Of a DNA stretch of 64,000 bases, positions 26,801 to 34,582 are shown piece after piece (the first letter of the stretch is position 1; each line of letters opens with the position of its first letter). A program made the position numbers and the translations under genes. Below the pieces are notes generated by a model. That model saw only the letters and a program-made list of their open reading frames with translations, was not told the origin of the DNA and did no database searches. Origin of the DNA: Bacteroidota bacterium (GTDB lineage: Bacteria; Bacteroidota; Bacteroidia; Chitinophagales; Saprospiraceae); assembly GCA_016124585.1 (NCBI GenBank), contig WGNL01000005.1:124001-188000 (forward strand). Direction: 5' to 3'.

Positions 26801-27377
26801 TGGCCATCTCGGCAATTTTACCTTCGTGCAAAACCGAACCACCGATGAGTTGCACGTCGTAGTGCATCATGTTCCAGGTGATTTCGCCTCCGGCTGCCAT
26901 CCAAGAGTTTTTCCAGATGGCCATGTCGCCCTCTATTTTCACATATCCTTTCGATTGGTTGGCTGCGAGGTCCCGGTCGTGCTGTGTGGCTTGAACGGCA
27001 ATAGTCGAGTTTTCTTTGAAACGACGGGAGGTTTCCTTTACGACAGCGAAAGCCTCGGGCATCAATTCCCGAAGGATATCTTCGAGGTGCGTGTCTCGTT
27101 CTTTTTTAAGTTCATCCAATTCCTTGAAGAGCTCTTCTTTTTGATGGATGTCTTCCGTTTCACGGGCTTGGGTGAGAATGCTCTCGATGTCTTGGTCAAT
27201 GCCAGCCAAGTGGTCGGCGATGCGTTGGCGGAATTCAAGGGTTTTGTTGCGGAGCTGGTCGTTGCTGAGGTCTTGGAGTTTTTCCCATTCCTCATTCACG
27301 GCGTCTATGATGGGGGCATACTTGTCGTAGTCCCGTTCATTTTTTGATTTGAAAAGCGATTTGAAAATACCTAGCAT
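23883..27377 (-). CDS. secA: Preprotein translocase ATPase SecA (1164 aa)
   Basis: The motor of the Sec pathway, which pushes unfolded proteins through SecYEG. Nucleotide-binding fold 1 has a Walker A-like [15 protein letters not shown] with [17 protein letters not shown] downstream and Walker B-type [19 protein letters not shown]. Fold 2 has [10 protein letters not shown] and [34 protein letters not shown], split here only by normal family spacing. The helical scaffold and wing follow. The C-terminus has the SEC-C zinc motif ([18 protein letters not shown]). At 1164 residues it is longer than E. coli SecA (901) because of insertions in the preprotein-binding and fold regions, as is usual in Bacteroidota. 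The start at 27377 ([16 protein letters not shown]) matches the family N-terminus. Confidence 0.98.
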   Translation of the reverse strand: MLGIFKSLFKSKNERDYDKYAPIIDAVNEEWEKLQDLSNDQLRNKTLEFRQRIADHLAGIDQDIESILTQARETEDIHQKEELFKELDELKKERDTHLEDILRELMPEAFAVVKETSRRFKENSTIAVQATQHDRDLAANQSKGYVKIEGDMAIWKNSWMAAGGEITWNMMHYDVQLIGGSVLHEGKIAEMATGEGKTLVATLPAYLNGLSGQGVHVVTVNDYLARRDSEWIGPIMEFLLLTIDCIDKHKPHSESRRKAYMSDITYGTNNEFGFDYLRDNMVRSLDEMVQRKHHFAMVDEVDSVLIDDARTPLIISGPVGEGDETQEYKNLKPETEKLLAAQQKMANQYLAEAKKLYADGVVGHDEGEAGLALLRAHRALPKSRPLIKFLSEDGVKVMLQKAENFYMQENSKNMHLVDEPLLFTIDEKNRGVELTDHGAEWLAKGKEDPGFFIMPDLAARMVEIDNNQALSKAEKEEAKVKLSQDFAVKSSRLHAMHQLLKAYTLFEKDEEYIVMEGEVKIVDEQTGRMMEGRRYSDGLHQALEAKENVKVGEATQTYATITLQNYFRMYHKLAGMTGTAETEAKELWDIYKLDTSVIPTNVPIQRLDSEDEVYKTSREKYNAVVDKIAQYSRAGRPVLVGTTSVDISEKLSRFLSLRGVKHEVLNAKQHQREASIVAKAGQQDENGHGNVTIATNMAGRGTDIKLAPPTLFDVINVGSSKGGYPYTLKQRGTGKEIVIDSDKHELAGAFQLKPEAKTVGGLAIVGTERHDSRRVDRQLRGRAGRQGDPGSSQFYVSLEDNLMRLFQSERIAGLMDKMGHQDGDVIQHSMVTKSIERAQQKVEENNFGIRKRLLEYDDVMNIQREAIYKKRYNALSGERLQVDLDMMFHGMSESLIASHKENSDFETFRQDCISALGVDPNFTEKEYAAGSVESLTDSFLEQFYDFYHRKEQQLIANLLPTIQQVHEREGQRYRRIAVPYTDGSSRILPIAAELEDAVKSKGKSIMRDIEKAVTLAILDEKWKEHLRSMDELKESVQSASFEQKDPLIIYKMEAYKLFEDLVYRINEDVSSYLSHGTLAMAPNQQVQQAREPQRVDMSKMRISRPGEGSNGTPATEAEARARAAAEAASQPVHQETIRRQDPKVGRNDPCPCGSGKKYKQCHGR

Positions 27378-27393
27378 GATAAGTGGAGATAAG

Positions 27394-27467
27394 AGACTTT
27401 AGACCTTAGACATTAGCGGGACTTCAGTTTGCGTCTTCCAATGTCTAAGGTCTATTATCTAAAGTCT
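27394..27467. repeat. Interrupted inverted repeat in the secA leader
   Basis: The left arm is a 21-base stretch at 27394-27414 (AGACTTTAGACC...CATT). The right arm repeats its complement as AATGTCTAAGGTCT (27440-27453) and CTAAAGTCT (27459-27467), with 5 bases inserted. It lies between the likely secA promoter and start codon, so it may fold in the leader RNA, or be a mobile palindromic unit. Confidence 0.55.
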
Positions 27468-27479
27468 GAAAAAAGTGTG

Positions 27480-27487
27480 CAAAGATA
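27480..27487 (-). promoter_or_regulatory. secA: Promoter -7 element of secA
   Basis: The minus strand reads TATCTTTG, a full match to the Bacteroidota TAnnTTTG -7 element, about 100 bases before the secA start. No TTG is seen at the usual distance upstream. Confidence 0.6.
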
Positions 27488-27682
27488 GAACAAGCTGATG
27501 TTCTATTGGGTGTGAAAGTTTTACACAATTCGTACCGGAAGGCTAAATCGGACGTGGTGTCAGGTTTTGTGAAAAAAGGTGAGACTTTTTGGCAGGTGTT
27601 ACTGGGGTATAGCCCAAATTGTAGACTGCCAATTTCAGTACCACTCCTTGAAAGCCTAGTTGGAGAATAACCTAACAGCCAA

Positions 27683-27732
27683 AAACAAAGCTGGCAGTCA
27701 GGAGGATTACCCTCTGACTGCCAGCTTTGTTT
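27683..27732. terminator. Very strong terminator hairpin
   Basis: A perfect 19-bp inverted repeat (27683-27701 with 27114-type partner at 27714-27732) is extended by three more pairs around a bulge. It follows the stop at 27748 of the minus-strand gene, and has A-rich and T-rich flanks. Confidence 0.85.
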
Positions 27733-27747
27733 ATCGTTTGCAAAAAA

Positions 27748-28380
27748 TTAAGGCTTGTTTACCCGACGGTTGCGTCGTTTTTCATAGCCCTGGATATAAG
27801 GCCCTTGTTTCACTTGCCTATCCGGATGGCAGTCCCATGCATCAGGGGCGTAAACTCTTGAGAAGAAATATACGGTTTTCTCGTTTCCTGGGTCTAGTAC
27901 GCTAATATCGTTGCCAGGATTTGAATTCATCGAATTTGGCAAATGATTGAATGGGTCTTCATTAGTCATTAAGTATAATGTTTCAGGACAGTCAGGCAGC
28001 TTGTTCGCAAATGTGAACAAAAGTGTTTCCTCGCCAGCATGGAAAAACATCGGCGGATCAGCGGTCACTAGTCCGAAAGAAATATAATCCATCTCAGGGT
28101 TTTCTTTTGGCGTAGGGACATAGGCATTCTGTTCCCATGTACCGCTGAAAGATTTCAAGTTGCCAAACTGCGAACCCGGCTCAGCTACCAGTGTCACTTG
28201 GCCGGAACCTATGATGAGGTAATCGGACGGTTCAGCGCCATCATCAGGTGTTGCGAAAACCCCCCAAGCAAGGCTGTCCTGTAACCATTGGAGTTTGAAT
28301 TTGACTTGTGAAAAAGTAGGTGTGGCTGCAAAAAACAGGCACACAAACACTGCGCTGGCAAGTGATTTTGTAGAAACCAT
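27748..28380 (-). CDS. Exported beta-sandwich protein of unknown function (210 aa)
   Basis: The signal peptide is MVSTKSLASAVFVCLFFAATPTFSQ. The mature part opens VKFKLQWLQDSLAWGVFA and contains ITGSG-like YLIIGSGQVTLVAEPGSQF, SFSGTWEQNAYVPTP, DYISFGLVTADPPMFFHAGEETLLFTF, and DCPETLYLMTNEDPFNHLPNSMNSNPGNDISV. This resembles the cohesin-like beta-sandwich that occurs in multidomain secreted proteins of Saprospirales, here alone without a sorting domain. A tail RRNRRVNKP is strongly basic. I do not know its role. It is monocistronic, closed by the strong hairpin at 27683. Confidence 0.75.
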   Translation of the reverse strand: MVSTKSLASAVFVCLFFAATPTFSQVKFKLQWLQDSLAWGVFATPDDGAEPSDYLIIGSGQVTLVAEPGSQFGNLKSFSGTWEQNAYVPTPKENPEMDYISFGLVTADPPMFFHAGEETLLFTFANKLPDCPETLYLMTNEDPFNHLPNSMNSNPGNDISVLDPGNEKTVYFFSRVYAPDAWDCHPDRQVKQGPYIQGYEKRRNRRVNKP

Positions 28381-28555
28381 GGCTATGCGATTTTTAAAAT
28401 TTTGAGGGGGGAAGGGTATTGAGAAGGAAATTGTGAAGGTGGGAACGCAAGATTAGTGCCAGAGGTGCTGGATTTGCACCAAATACAGCAGTGCTTCGCT
28501 GTTAACGTATTTCAAATCCGAAAAATCAATATCTTAAAATCGGAAAGGCAGTTGA

Positions 28556-29872
28556 CTACCGCACCAAATCCCCCTTCAGCCTTAGCACTTCTGTCTCCGC
28601 TACCTTGGCATTGTAGCGTGCCGCAATGAGGTGGTCATAGGCGTCTTCAAGGCTTTTTTGTGCTTCCCGCAATTCAAGGTAAGTGCTCACGCCCTGCTTG
28701 AAGCGTTCCAAGGCAATAGCCACATTTTCCTTGGCCAGTTCGATGTTTTCTTCTTCCAAATTCAGTGCTTGCTGTTCGTATTCGTAGTCACGGAAGGCAT
28801 TGCGAAGGTTGGCACCAATGGCTGATTCTTGGTCGGCACGGTCGAGTTCCAAGCCGCTGATGGCAATTTTCGATTGCTCGATATTGCGCAATACTAGGCG
28901 GTTGTTGAGGATGGGAATATTGGCAGTGAAGCCGAAATTGAAACCCTTTGATCCACTGGTGAGCGGCTGGAACGGGTTGACCACAGTCTGGTTATTATTC
29001 CGGCTTAGATTGTAGGCGGAATTGAAACTCAAGGTAGGGTAGCGCTCGGCTTCATTTTCTTTAAGTGCAAGACGGGCAATGCCTATATTTCTATCGGCGA
29101 GTAATAGCGAAGGGTTTGTGCTGGCAATGTTTTGCTCAATTTCCGAAAAATTCAAACTAGTATCAAAAGGTATGTCTTCAGTCACATCAAATGTGGCAGG
29201 GAGCTGCATTCCGGCTTGCTGATTAAGCTGTTCCTTGAGTTGGTTGATGAGCGTTTGTTGCTGTAACTGCCGAGCTTTTTGGGCATTCAAATCCACTTTA
29301 GCCTGCAGTAATTCCGGCTTACTCCCCAACCCCGTGGAGAGCTTTCGCTCCGCAACTTTGACCCGTTCCTCGCTCACGGACATCTGTTCTTCAATAGCTT
29401 TCAGTTGTTGCTTTTGCCGGACAATATTGTAATAGATATTGCGCACCTGTGCTACCGTTTCTACCACTTGCGCCTTCACGACCAGTTCTCCCGTTCTTGC
29501 AATTTCAAGTGTTTTGTCACGTGTGGTGAACATTTTCAGGCCGTCGAAAAGAGTCCAGTTTAGCCCTACAGAAGCGGTGAGGTTGTTCGACTTGACACCA
29601 TCCTGCTGGCGCACGGTGCCATCTGAGAACTCCTGTCGCTGGTCGTTGTTGTTCCAAACCGTGCCGAGTGTCGCATTCACCCTTGGGACAAATGCCCAAT
29701 TGACGTAGTCTGCATCTAACGCAGTGGCGGCAGCTTCATTTTTGGCCAAAAGAATGCCGTAGTTTTGTGCCAATGCAGCGCCTACAGCCTCCTCAATTGT
29801 CAGTATTTGTTGGGAAAATACGGGCGAACTGCCCAAGGCGATAAAAATTAGGATCGTCGTTAATCTTTGCAT
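28556..29872 (-). CDS. TolC-family outer-membrane efflux protein (438 aa)
   Basis: The start at 29872 gives the signal peptide MQRLTTILIFIALGSSPVFSQ; the frame opens 8 codons upstream. The mature sequence (ILTIEEAVGAALAQNYGILLAKNEAAA) is the usual TolC/OEP opening, followed by two repeats of beta-strand plus long coiled helices (VKVAERKLSTGLGSKPELLQAKVDLNAQ in pieces; IALERFKQGVSTYLELREAQKSLEDA). TolC proteins form trimeric channels for efflux pumps or type I secretion. No membrane fusion or RND gene is adjacent. It lies 61 bases after phoU in the same direction and may be the last gene of the pst operon. Confidence 0.92.
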   Translation of the reverse strand: MQRLTTILIFIALGSSPVFSQQILTIEEAVGAALAQNYGILLAKNEAAATALDADYVNWAFVPRVNATLGTVWNNNDQRQEFSDGTVRQQDGVKSNNLTASVGLNWTLFDGLKMFTTRDKTLEIARTGELVVKAQVVETVAQVRNIYYNIVRQKQQLKAIEEQMSVSEERVKVAERKLSTGLGSKPELLQAKVDLNAQKARQLQQQTLINQLKEQLNQQAGMQLPATFDVTEDIPFDTSLNFSEIEQNIASTNPSLLLADRNIGIARLALKENEAERYPTLSFNSAYNLSRNNNQTVVNPFQPLTSGSKGFNFGFTANIPILNNRLVLRNIEQSKIAISGLELDRADQESAIGANLRNAFRDYEYEQQALNLEEENIELAKENVAIALERFKQGVSTYLELREAQKSLEDAYDHLIAARYNAKVAETEVLRLKGDLVR

Positions 29873-29932
29873 GACCAGCGATGGATTTTGCCTCAAAGCT
29901 AACTGAAAAATCCCCCGCCACCCAATCGTAAA

Positions 29933-30613
29933 TCACTCGTCACCTTCTTTTTTCTTTTTCTTTTTGTGCTTCAAAACCTTTGCCTCAAAGTAAAATATGA
30001 TTTCCTCTGCCAAGTTTTTAGACTGGTCACCCACTCTTTCCAGCTTCCGCATCATCGACATCACCAGCAGGGAATTTCGGGCTTGGTCTGGGTAGTTTTG
30101 GATGCATTCCAGCACCCGGTCTAGTGCTTTGTTGTCAATATCGTCTAGGATTTTGTCTCTTTTAAAAATGGTGCGTGCCAGTCTGGTATCTTCTTGGTCA
30201 AATGCCTCCAATGCATCCGCTATCATTTCGTTGGCCACGGCATACATCTCCAAGATTTTGGTATGTTCCAAAATTGCTTTGTTGAAATCCGTATCCGCTT
30301 CCAGAACGAAGTCTGCCACGCTGGCGGCAATGTCACCAATGCGCTCCAGGTTGTTGCCAATTTTCAAGGCCACCAACACCAACCGCAAGTCGGAAGCCAC
30401 TGGCTGGAACAGTGCAAAAATGTTTTCGCAATCCTTGTCAACTTTTAATTCAAAGGAATTGACCCGCTTCTCGTTTTCCATCACTTCCTCAGCGAGGTCA
30501 CGATCGAAGTTGGTGAGGGCTTTCATTCCCTTTTCCAACTGATTTACCACCAACTGCCACATTTCAATCAAGTCGGCTTTGAGGATTTTTAGCTCTGTAT
30601 CTAAATGAGTCAT
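29933..30613 (-). CDS. phoU: Phosphate-transport regulator PhoU (226 aa)
   Basis: PhoU joins the Pst transporter to phosphate signalling and limits uptake. The sequence is two PhoU three-helix repeats. The first has MENEKRVNSFELKVDKDCENIFALFQPVASDLRLVLVALKIGNNLERIGDIA, in pieces; its metal-binding acidic motif is NNLERIGDIA (E-x3-D). The second has MMRKLERVGDQSKNLAEEIIFYF. The C-terminus is a lysine-rich tail (HKKKKKKEGDE). It starts 10 bases after pstB, so it is in the same operon. Length agrees with the family (about 220-240). Confidence 0.96.
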   Translation of the reverse strand: MTHLDTELKILKADLIEMWQLVVNQLEKGMKALTNFDRDLAEEVMENEKRVNSFELKVDKDCENIFALFQPVASDLRLVLVALKIGNNLERIGDIAASVADFVLEADTDFNKAILEHTKILEMYAVANEMIADALEAFDQEDTRLARTIFKRDKILDDIDNKALDRVLECIQNYPDQARNSLLVMSMMRKLERVGDQSKNLAEEIIFYFEAKVLKHKKKKKKEGDE

Positions 30614-30622
30614 GATATTAAT

Positions 30623-31381
30623 TTACCCAAACCTGCCTGTAATGTAATTTTCTGTTTCCTGTTTGGTTGGGTTGGTAAAAATCTTTCTGGTTTTGCCATA
30701 TTCTATCAACTGGCCAAGGTAGAAAAAACCAGTGTAATCGCTCACCCGACCAGCTTGCTGCATGTTGTGCGTTACGATGACGATAGTAAACTGGTTTTTA
30801 AGTTCAAATATCAAATCTTCGATTTTGCCAGTGGAAATGGGGTCAAGTGCAGAGGCGGGCTCGTCCATCAACAGGATGGTAGGTTCGATTGCCAATGCCC
30901 TTGCGATGCAAAGTCGCTGCTGTTGTCCGCCCGAAAGCTCGAATGCAGATTGGTTCAATTTGTCCTTGACCTCGTCCCAAAGAGCTGCCTGCTGCAAGGT
31001 TTTTTCCACCTGTGCCTCTATCAACGACTTGTCCTTGATGCCATTCACCCGCAATCCATACGCCACATTTTCAAAAATGCTTTTTGGAAAAGGATTCGGA
31101 TTCTGAAAAACCATGCCCACATTACGGCGCAGGGAGTCAATTTCAGCGGGTTTTATTTGGTAAATATTTTGTCCGTCCAGCAGCACCTGCCCCGATATTT
31201 GCGTGTAGGGTATCAAATCGTTCATGCGGTTGAACAACCGCAGGTAGCTCGTCTTTCCACAACCCGAAGGCCCAATCAGTGCCGTCACTGCATTTTCTTT
31301 AATGCCCAATGTAATGCCCTTCAGCGCATGAAAATCGCCGTAGTACAGATGGGCATCTATGGTCTCTATTTTGTTTGACAT
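30623..31381 (-). CDS. pstB: Phosphate ABC transporter ATPase PstB (252 aa)
   Basis: The ATPase subunit that powers high-affinity phosphate import. Walker [12 protein letters not shown] (about 38-48), Q-loop region [18 protein letters not shown] typical of PstB, signature [16 protein letters not shown], Walker [14 protein letters not shown], and the switch histidine in [10 protein letters not shown]. The end is [10 protein letters not shown], the family C-terminus. It follows pstA after 88 bases that contain an interrupted pair of AT-rich inverted sequences. Confidence 0.98.
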   Translation of the reverse strand: MSNKIETIDAHLYYGDFHALKGITLGIKENAVTALIGPSGCGKTSYLRLFNRMNDLIPYTQISGQVLLDGQNIYQIKPAEIDSLRRNVGMVFQNPNPFPKSIFENVAYGLRVNGIKDKSLIEAQVEKTLQQAALWDEVKDKLNQSAFELSGGQQQRLCIARALAIEPTILLMDEPASALDPISTGKIEDLIFELKNQFTIVIVTHNMQQAGRVSDYTGFFYLGQLIEYGKTRKIFTNPTKQETENYITGRFG

Positions 31382-31468
31382 CCTAAATTGTTGGGATTGT
31401 TAAATTGGTTTGTTGTTCTCTGAATTACGACAACAATAAAACAATCAAGCATTCATGCAATTCAACAA

Positions 31469-32353
31469 TCAATTCATTTTAACTTTCTTTCCAAAATAAT
31501 TGCGGAGCAAAGCTGCTATAATATTGACAATTAAGACAATAGCCACCAGCACGAATGCTGTTCCATAGGCCATTGGGCGGCTGGCTTCGATCTGGGTGCC
31601 ACTCGTCGAAATCACATAAAGATGGTAGGGCAATGCCATGCACTGGTCCATGATGCTACTGGGCAGTTTGGGCAAAAAATAGGCGGCAACCGTAAAAAGA
31701 ATAGGTGCTGTCTCCCCTGATACCCGTCCAACAGCAAGGATTAACCCAGTCAAAATATTCGGCAAGGCGATGGGCAGCACCACTTTTCGAATCGTATATA
31801 GTTTCGAGGCGCCAAGCGCATAGCTGGCCTGTCGGAAGGTGTCATCTACCGATTTAAGCGACTCCTCCGTGGTACGGATGACGATGGGCAATGCAAGCAG
31901 GCCCAAGGTCAGCGAACCAGCAATGATGCTGGCTCCAAATCCCATTTGGTTCACAAAAAGTGCCATGCCAAAAAGCCCGAAAATGATGCTTGGCACACCC
32001 GCCAAGTTGTTGGTCATTGTTTTCACAAAACGCTTTAAAGCACCTTCTTTAGCGTATTCATTGACATAAATACCTGCCATGACGCCCACTGGAAAAGCGA
32101 ACAGCATGCTGCCTCCCACTAAATACAAGGTGCCGACAATCGCTGGGTAGATGCCGCCTTTTGTCATCCCATCGGTAGGCATGCTCGTCAAATATTGCCA
32201 GTTGACTACCCCCATGCCTTGTTTTGCGATGAAAAAAAGGATGAGTAGCAACAGCCCCACGATGCCGTAACTGATACCCCTTGCAATGCCAAACATGATG
32301 GCTTGTCCCAGTTTCTTACGCCGCTCGTTGCTTTCAGGAAATATCATTTTCAA
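31469..32353 (-). CDS. pstA: Phosphate ABC transporter permease PstA (294 aa)
   Basis: One of the two membrane channel subunits of the Pst importer. It has six hydrophobic segments, the TM1 loop GMGVVNWQYLTSMPTDGMTKGGIYPAIVGTLYLV (in part) and the EAA-like cytoplasmic loop DDTFRQASYALGASKLYTIRKVVLP that docks on PstB. GRVSGETAPILFTVAAYF is a PstA family hallmark. Length matches the family (about 280-300). The start lies 8 bases after the pstC stop codon. Confidence 0.97.
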   Translation of the reverse strand: MKMIFPESNERRKKLGQAIMFGIARGISYGIVGLLLLILFFIAKQGMGVVNWQYLTSMPTDGMTKGGIYPAIVGTLYLVGGSMLFAFPVGVMAGIYVNEYAKEGALKRFVKTMTNNLAGVPSIIFGLFGMALFVNQMGFGASIIAGSLTLGLLALPIVIRTTEESLKSVDDTFRQASYALGASKLYTIRKVVLPIALPNILTGLILAVGRVSGETAPILFTVAAYFLPKLPSSIMDQCMALPYHLYVISTSGTQIEASRPMAYGTAFVLVAIVLIVNIIAALLRNYFGKKVKMN

Positions 32354-32360
32354 CTATTGA

Positions 32361-33551
32361 TTATCTTTTGGCAGAAACTCGTTCAACTAAAAGGTTGATT
32401 ATCAGGGTTATAAAGAATAGTACACAGCCAAGCGCAAACAATGCCTTGAAGTGCAAACCGTCATAGGGTGCTTCTCCTAACTCGGCAGCAATGGTGGCTG
32501 GAATAGTGCGTACAGGTTGCAAAAGTGAATGCGGCATGATGGCTGAATTGCCTGTGACCATGAGCGCTGCCATTGTTTCCCCAATGGCCCGGCCAATGCC
32601 CAAAATGGCCGCCGCCGTAATGCCTGAAGCTGCGTATGGCACTATTACCTTTCGGATGGTTTGCCACTGCGAAGCACCTAGCGCAAGGCTCGCTTCTTTC
32701 ATGGATCGGGGGGTGGTTCTTAGGGCGTCCTCCGAAACGGTGATGATGGTAGGCAAGGCCATGATTGCCAAAACGATGCTGCCGGACAAAGCTGTTTCGC
32801 CTACCGGCAAATTAAAGGCGTCCTGCACGAACGGAACAATGACAACAAGCCCAAAGAAGCCGTACACCACAGATGGTATGCCCGCCAGCAATTCGATGAT
32901 AGGCTTCAAGATTTTGCGTACCCGTTCGTCGGCGATTTCAGCCAAGTAGATGGATGCCGCCAAACCCAACGGTAGTGCAAACAAAATGGCGAAAAACGAG
33001 ACCAACATCGTTCCAAGCAATAGCGGCATTACCCCCATTCGTGCGGCTGGCCTGCTGGTTGGGAACCACTCCGTGTCGGTTAGGAATTTGGACAGGGCAA
33101 TCTTGTCCACTTCAACTTCCCTGGCGGTTTTGAGTTGACCAACGGTTTGGGCCTCAGGGAAAAAGCCAATGGTACCGGGCAGGCTGTCCATGAAGCTATC
33201 AAGGCAGCGTGGTAAATGCTCGAATTTAGGACCTAGTTGAGTTGGTGAATATGCCTGACTCAATTCGTCAAAGGAAAGTAAATGAATGGGTTCGTCTTTA
33301 CCGCCAATGCTTTTCCAATTGGTGATTTTTTGGTCAAAAATGTCCTTGATTTGGGCTGGTTCAAGTTTTTTGACGGGGTTGTTGGAGTGTACCCAAAGTG
33401 AGTACCCTTTTTCTACGGGCGAAAAATTGAAAAAAGAAATGCCTTCTCTAAAAAGAAAGATGACGATGAGCAACACAACGAACCCCGAGGAATAACCACA
33501 GACTTTTATCAAATTCTCAAAAAAAGGTTCCGTGTAGCGGCGCAGGTCCAT
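32361..33551 (-). CDS. pstC: Phosphate ABC transporter permease PstC with a PstS-like periplasmic insertion (396 aa)
   Basis: The second channel subunit of the Pst importer. TM1 (about 19-36) is followed by a 110-130-residue periplasmic segment, and then the remaining membrane segments with the EAA-like loop ALRTTPRSMKEASLALGASQ and GIGRAIGETMAALMVTGN. E. coli PstC has only a short loop after TM1 and is 319 residues. In the insertion, NNPVKKLEPAQIKDIF, KITNWKSIGG and GTIGFF match PstS (ENPVDKLTQQQIEKIF, DITNWKEVGG, GAIGYI) with identical spacing: 68 residues between the Asn and the Gly in both. The phosphate-binding SSGT of PstS is replaced by ELSQAY. The inserted part covers about 33138-33404. 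Confidence 0.95.
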   Translation of the reverse strand: MDLRRYTEPFFENLIKVCGYSSGFVVLLIVIFLFREGISFFNFSPVEKGYSLWVHSNNPVKKLEPAQIKDIFDQKITNWKSIGGKDEPIHLLSFDELSQAYSPTQLGPKFEHLPRCLDSFMDSLPGTIGFFPEAQTVGQLKTAREVEVDKIALSKFLTDTEWFPTSRPAARMGVMPLLLGTMLVSFFAILFALPLGLAASIYLAEIADERVRKILKPIIELLAGIPSVVYGFFGLVVIVPFVQDAFNLPVGETALSGSIVLAIMALPTIITVSEDALRTTPRSMKEASLALGASQWQTIRKVIVPYAASGITAAAILGIGRAIGETMAALMVTGNSAIMPHSLLQPVRTIPATIAAELGEAPYDGLHFKALFALGCVLFFITLIINLLVERVSAKR

Positions 33552-33573
33552 GCTGTATATTTTCTCGACAATG

Positions 33574-34419
33574 CTATTTCAAAGGTACAAATCCAGTTTC
33601 GGCAATATTTTTTTGGCCAGTTTCTGATAAAACATAGTCAACAAAAGCCCCAAGTTTCGTTTCATTTTTTGTCGCAAACAAATAGTAAAGTGGCCGTGTA
33701 ATTGGGTAGCTGCCATCTCTTGCCCCATCAATGGATGGTAGCATAAAACTTCTGCCACCATCAAAAGATACAGCCAACGGCTTTATTTTTTTTGTCAAAT
33801 ATGCCAGACCGATATATCCGATGGCACCTTTCGTTTGCCCAACTGATTGAACGATCGCACCAGTGGCGGGCATGTTTAGGACGGAGGGTGAATAGTTCTT
33901 TTTGTCCATTACTTCCTCCTTGAAAAACTCGTAAGTGCCAGATGAACTCTCCCTGCTGTAAACCGTGATTTTGAGGTCAGTGCCGCCTACTTCCTTCCAA
34001 TTAGTAATGTCCCCTGTGAAAATCTTTTCAATTTGTTGCTGTGTCAACTTGTCAACGGGGTTTTCAGCATTCACTACCACCGAAAGCGCATCGTAGCCAA
34101 TGACTACTTTTTTTATGTCAACCTCCTTTTCCGCAAAGCGGAGCTTCTCGTCAATTCTAAGTTCTCTTGAACTCATGCAGATATCTGTAGTACCATCCAA
34201 CAAGGCCGTGATGCCAGTACCAGAGCCACCTCCGACGACGGAAATGGCAGCTTCTGTGTTTGATTTAGTGAATTCTTCTACTTCTTTTTGGGTAATGGGC
34301 AAAACAGTGTCAGAACCCTTCACGGTGATGCTTGTCGTCGATTGTTGGTTTTTTGAGCCACAGCCAGCAGTAAAAATCAACGTTGTAATCGTGAAAAATA
34401 AACAAAAAATGTATCTCAT
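33574..34419 (-). CDS. pstS: Phosphate-binding lipoprotein PstS (281 aa)
   Basis: The periplasmic receptor that hands phosphate to PstC/PstA. The start at 34419 gives MRYIFCLFFTITTLIFTAGCG, a lipoprotein signal with Cys 20; the frame opens 20 codons earlier. Ligand-site motifs are KGSDTVLPI (34-42), GGGSGTGI (63-70), DICMSSRELR and RESSSGTYEFF (156-166). It is the first gene of pstSCAB-phoU. Two Pst-related promoters face away from each other upstream. Length fits the shorter PBP-like PstS type. Confidence 0.97.
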   Translation of the reverse strand: MRYIFCLFFTITTLIFTAGCGSKNQQSTTSITVKGSDTVLPITQKEVEEFTKSNTEAAISVVGGGSGTGITALLDGTTDICMSSRELRIDEKLRFAEKEVDIKKVVIGYDALSVVVNAENPVDKLTQQQIEKIFTGDITNWKEVGGTDLKITVYSRESSSGTYEFFKEEVMDKKNYSPSVLNMPATGAIVQSVGQTKGAIGYIGLAYLTKKIKPLAVSFDGGRSFMLPSIDGARDGSYPITRPLYYLFATKNETKLGAFVDYVLSETGQKNIAETGFVPLK

Positions 34420-34451
34420 ACGCTTTAGGCAGGCTGTTTTTCCTTGCATGG

Positions 34452-34459
34452 CAAAGGTA
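34452..34459 (-). promoter_or_regulatory. pstS: Promoter -7 element of pstS
   Basis: The minus strand reads TACCTTTG, a full TAnnTTTG match 33 bases before the pstS ATG. The region at the usual -33 distance has no TTG, as expected for an activator-dependent promoter. Confidence 0.65.
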
Positions 34460-34486
34460 GTGTTCTTGCGCCCAACCATTGATAAG

Positions 34487-34519
34487 CTAAGTCAATGTTA
34501 ATTTAAACTTAACCTAGCG
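34487..34519. promoter_or_regulatory. Possible PhoB-type operator between pstS and the PiT gene
   Basis: Three units phased at 11 bp start at 34487 (CTAAGTCAATG), 34498 (TTAATTTAAAC) and 34509 (TTAACCTAGCG). They share YTAA at the same position. OmpR/PhoB-family regulators bind 11-bp direct repeats, and the site sits midway between the two divergent promoters. The match to the repeats at 39625-39668 is partial. Confidence 0.45.
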
Positions 34520-34545
34520 TAAGCAAGGTAGATGCGCTCATTTAA

Positions 34546-34553
34546 TACCTTTG
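34546..34553 (+). promoter_or_regulatory. Promoter -7 element of the PiT-type transporter gene
   Basis: TACCTTTG fully matches TAnnTTTG and lies 30 bases before the ATG at 34583. It is identical to the element of the divergent pstS promoter. Confidence 0.65.
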
Positions 34554-34582
34554 TCCGATTTTTAAAACAAACAACTATTTTT

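Larger units (their letters stand above)
27378..27747. other. Intergenic region upstream of secA (370 bases)
   Basis: It contains the inverted repeat at 27394-27467, a TATCTTTG promoter element for secA at 27480-27487, and the strong terminator at 27683-27732 of the minus-strand gene at 27748. Between about 27530 and 27660 I see nothing I can assign. Confidence 0.6.

Noticed and set aside
26622-27347. 241-codon plus-strand frame opposite secA
   Set aside because: It lies fully inside the certain secA gene, and its composition is that of antisense codons.
27660-27905. Short plus-strand frame over the strong hairpin at 27683
   Set aside because: It reads through the terminator stem and the 3' end of the minus-strand gene; coding is very unlikely.
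30605-31378. 257-codon plus-strand frame opposite pstB
   Set aside because: It covers pstB almost exactly in antisense; PstB is beyond doubt.
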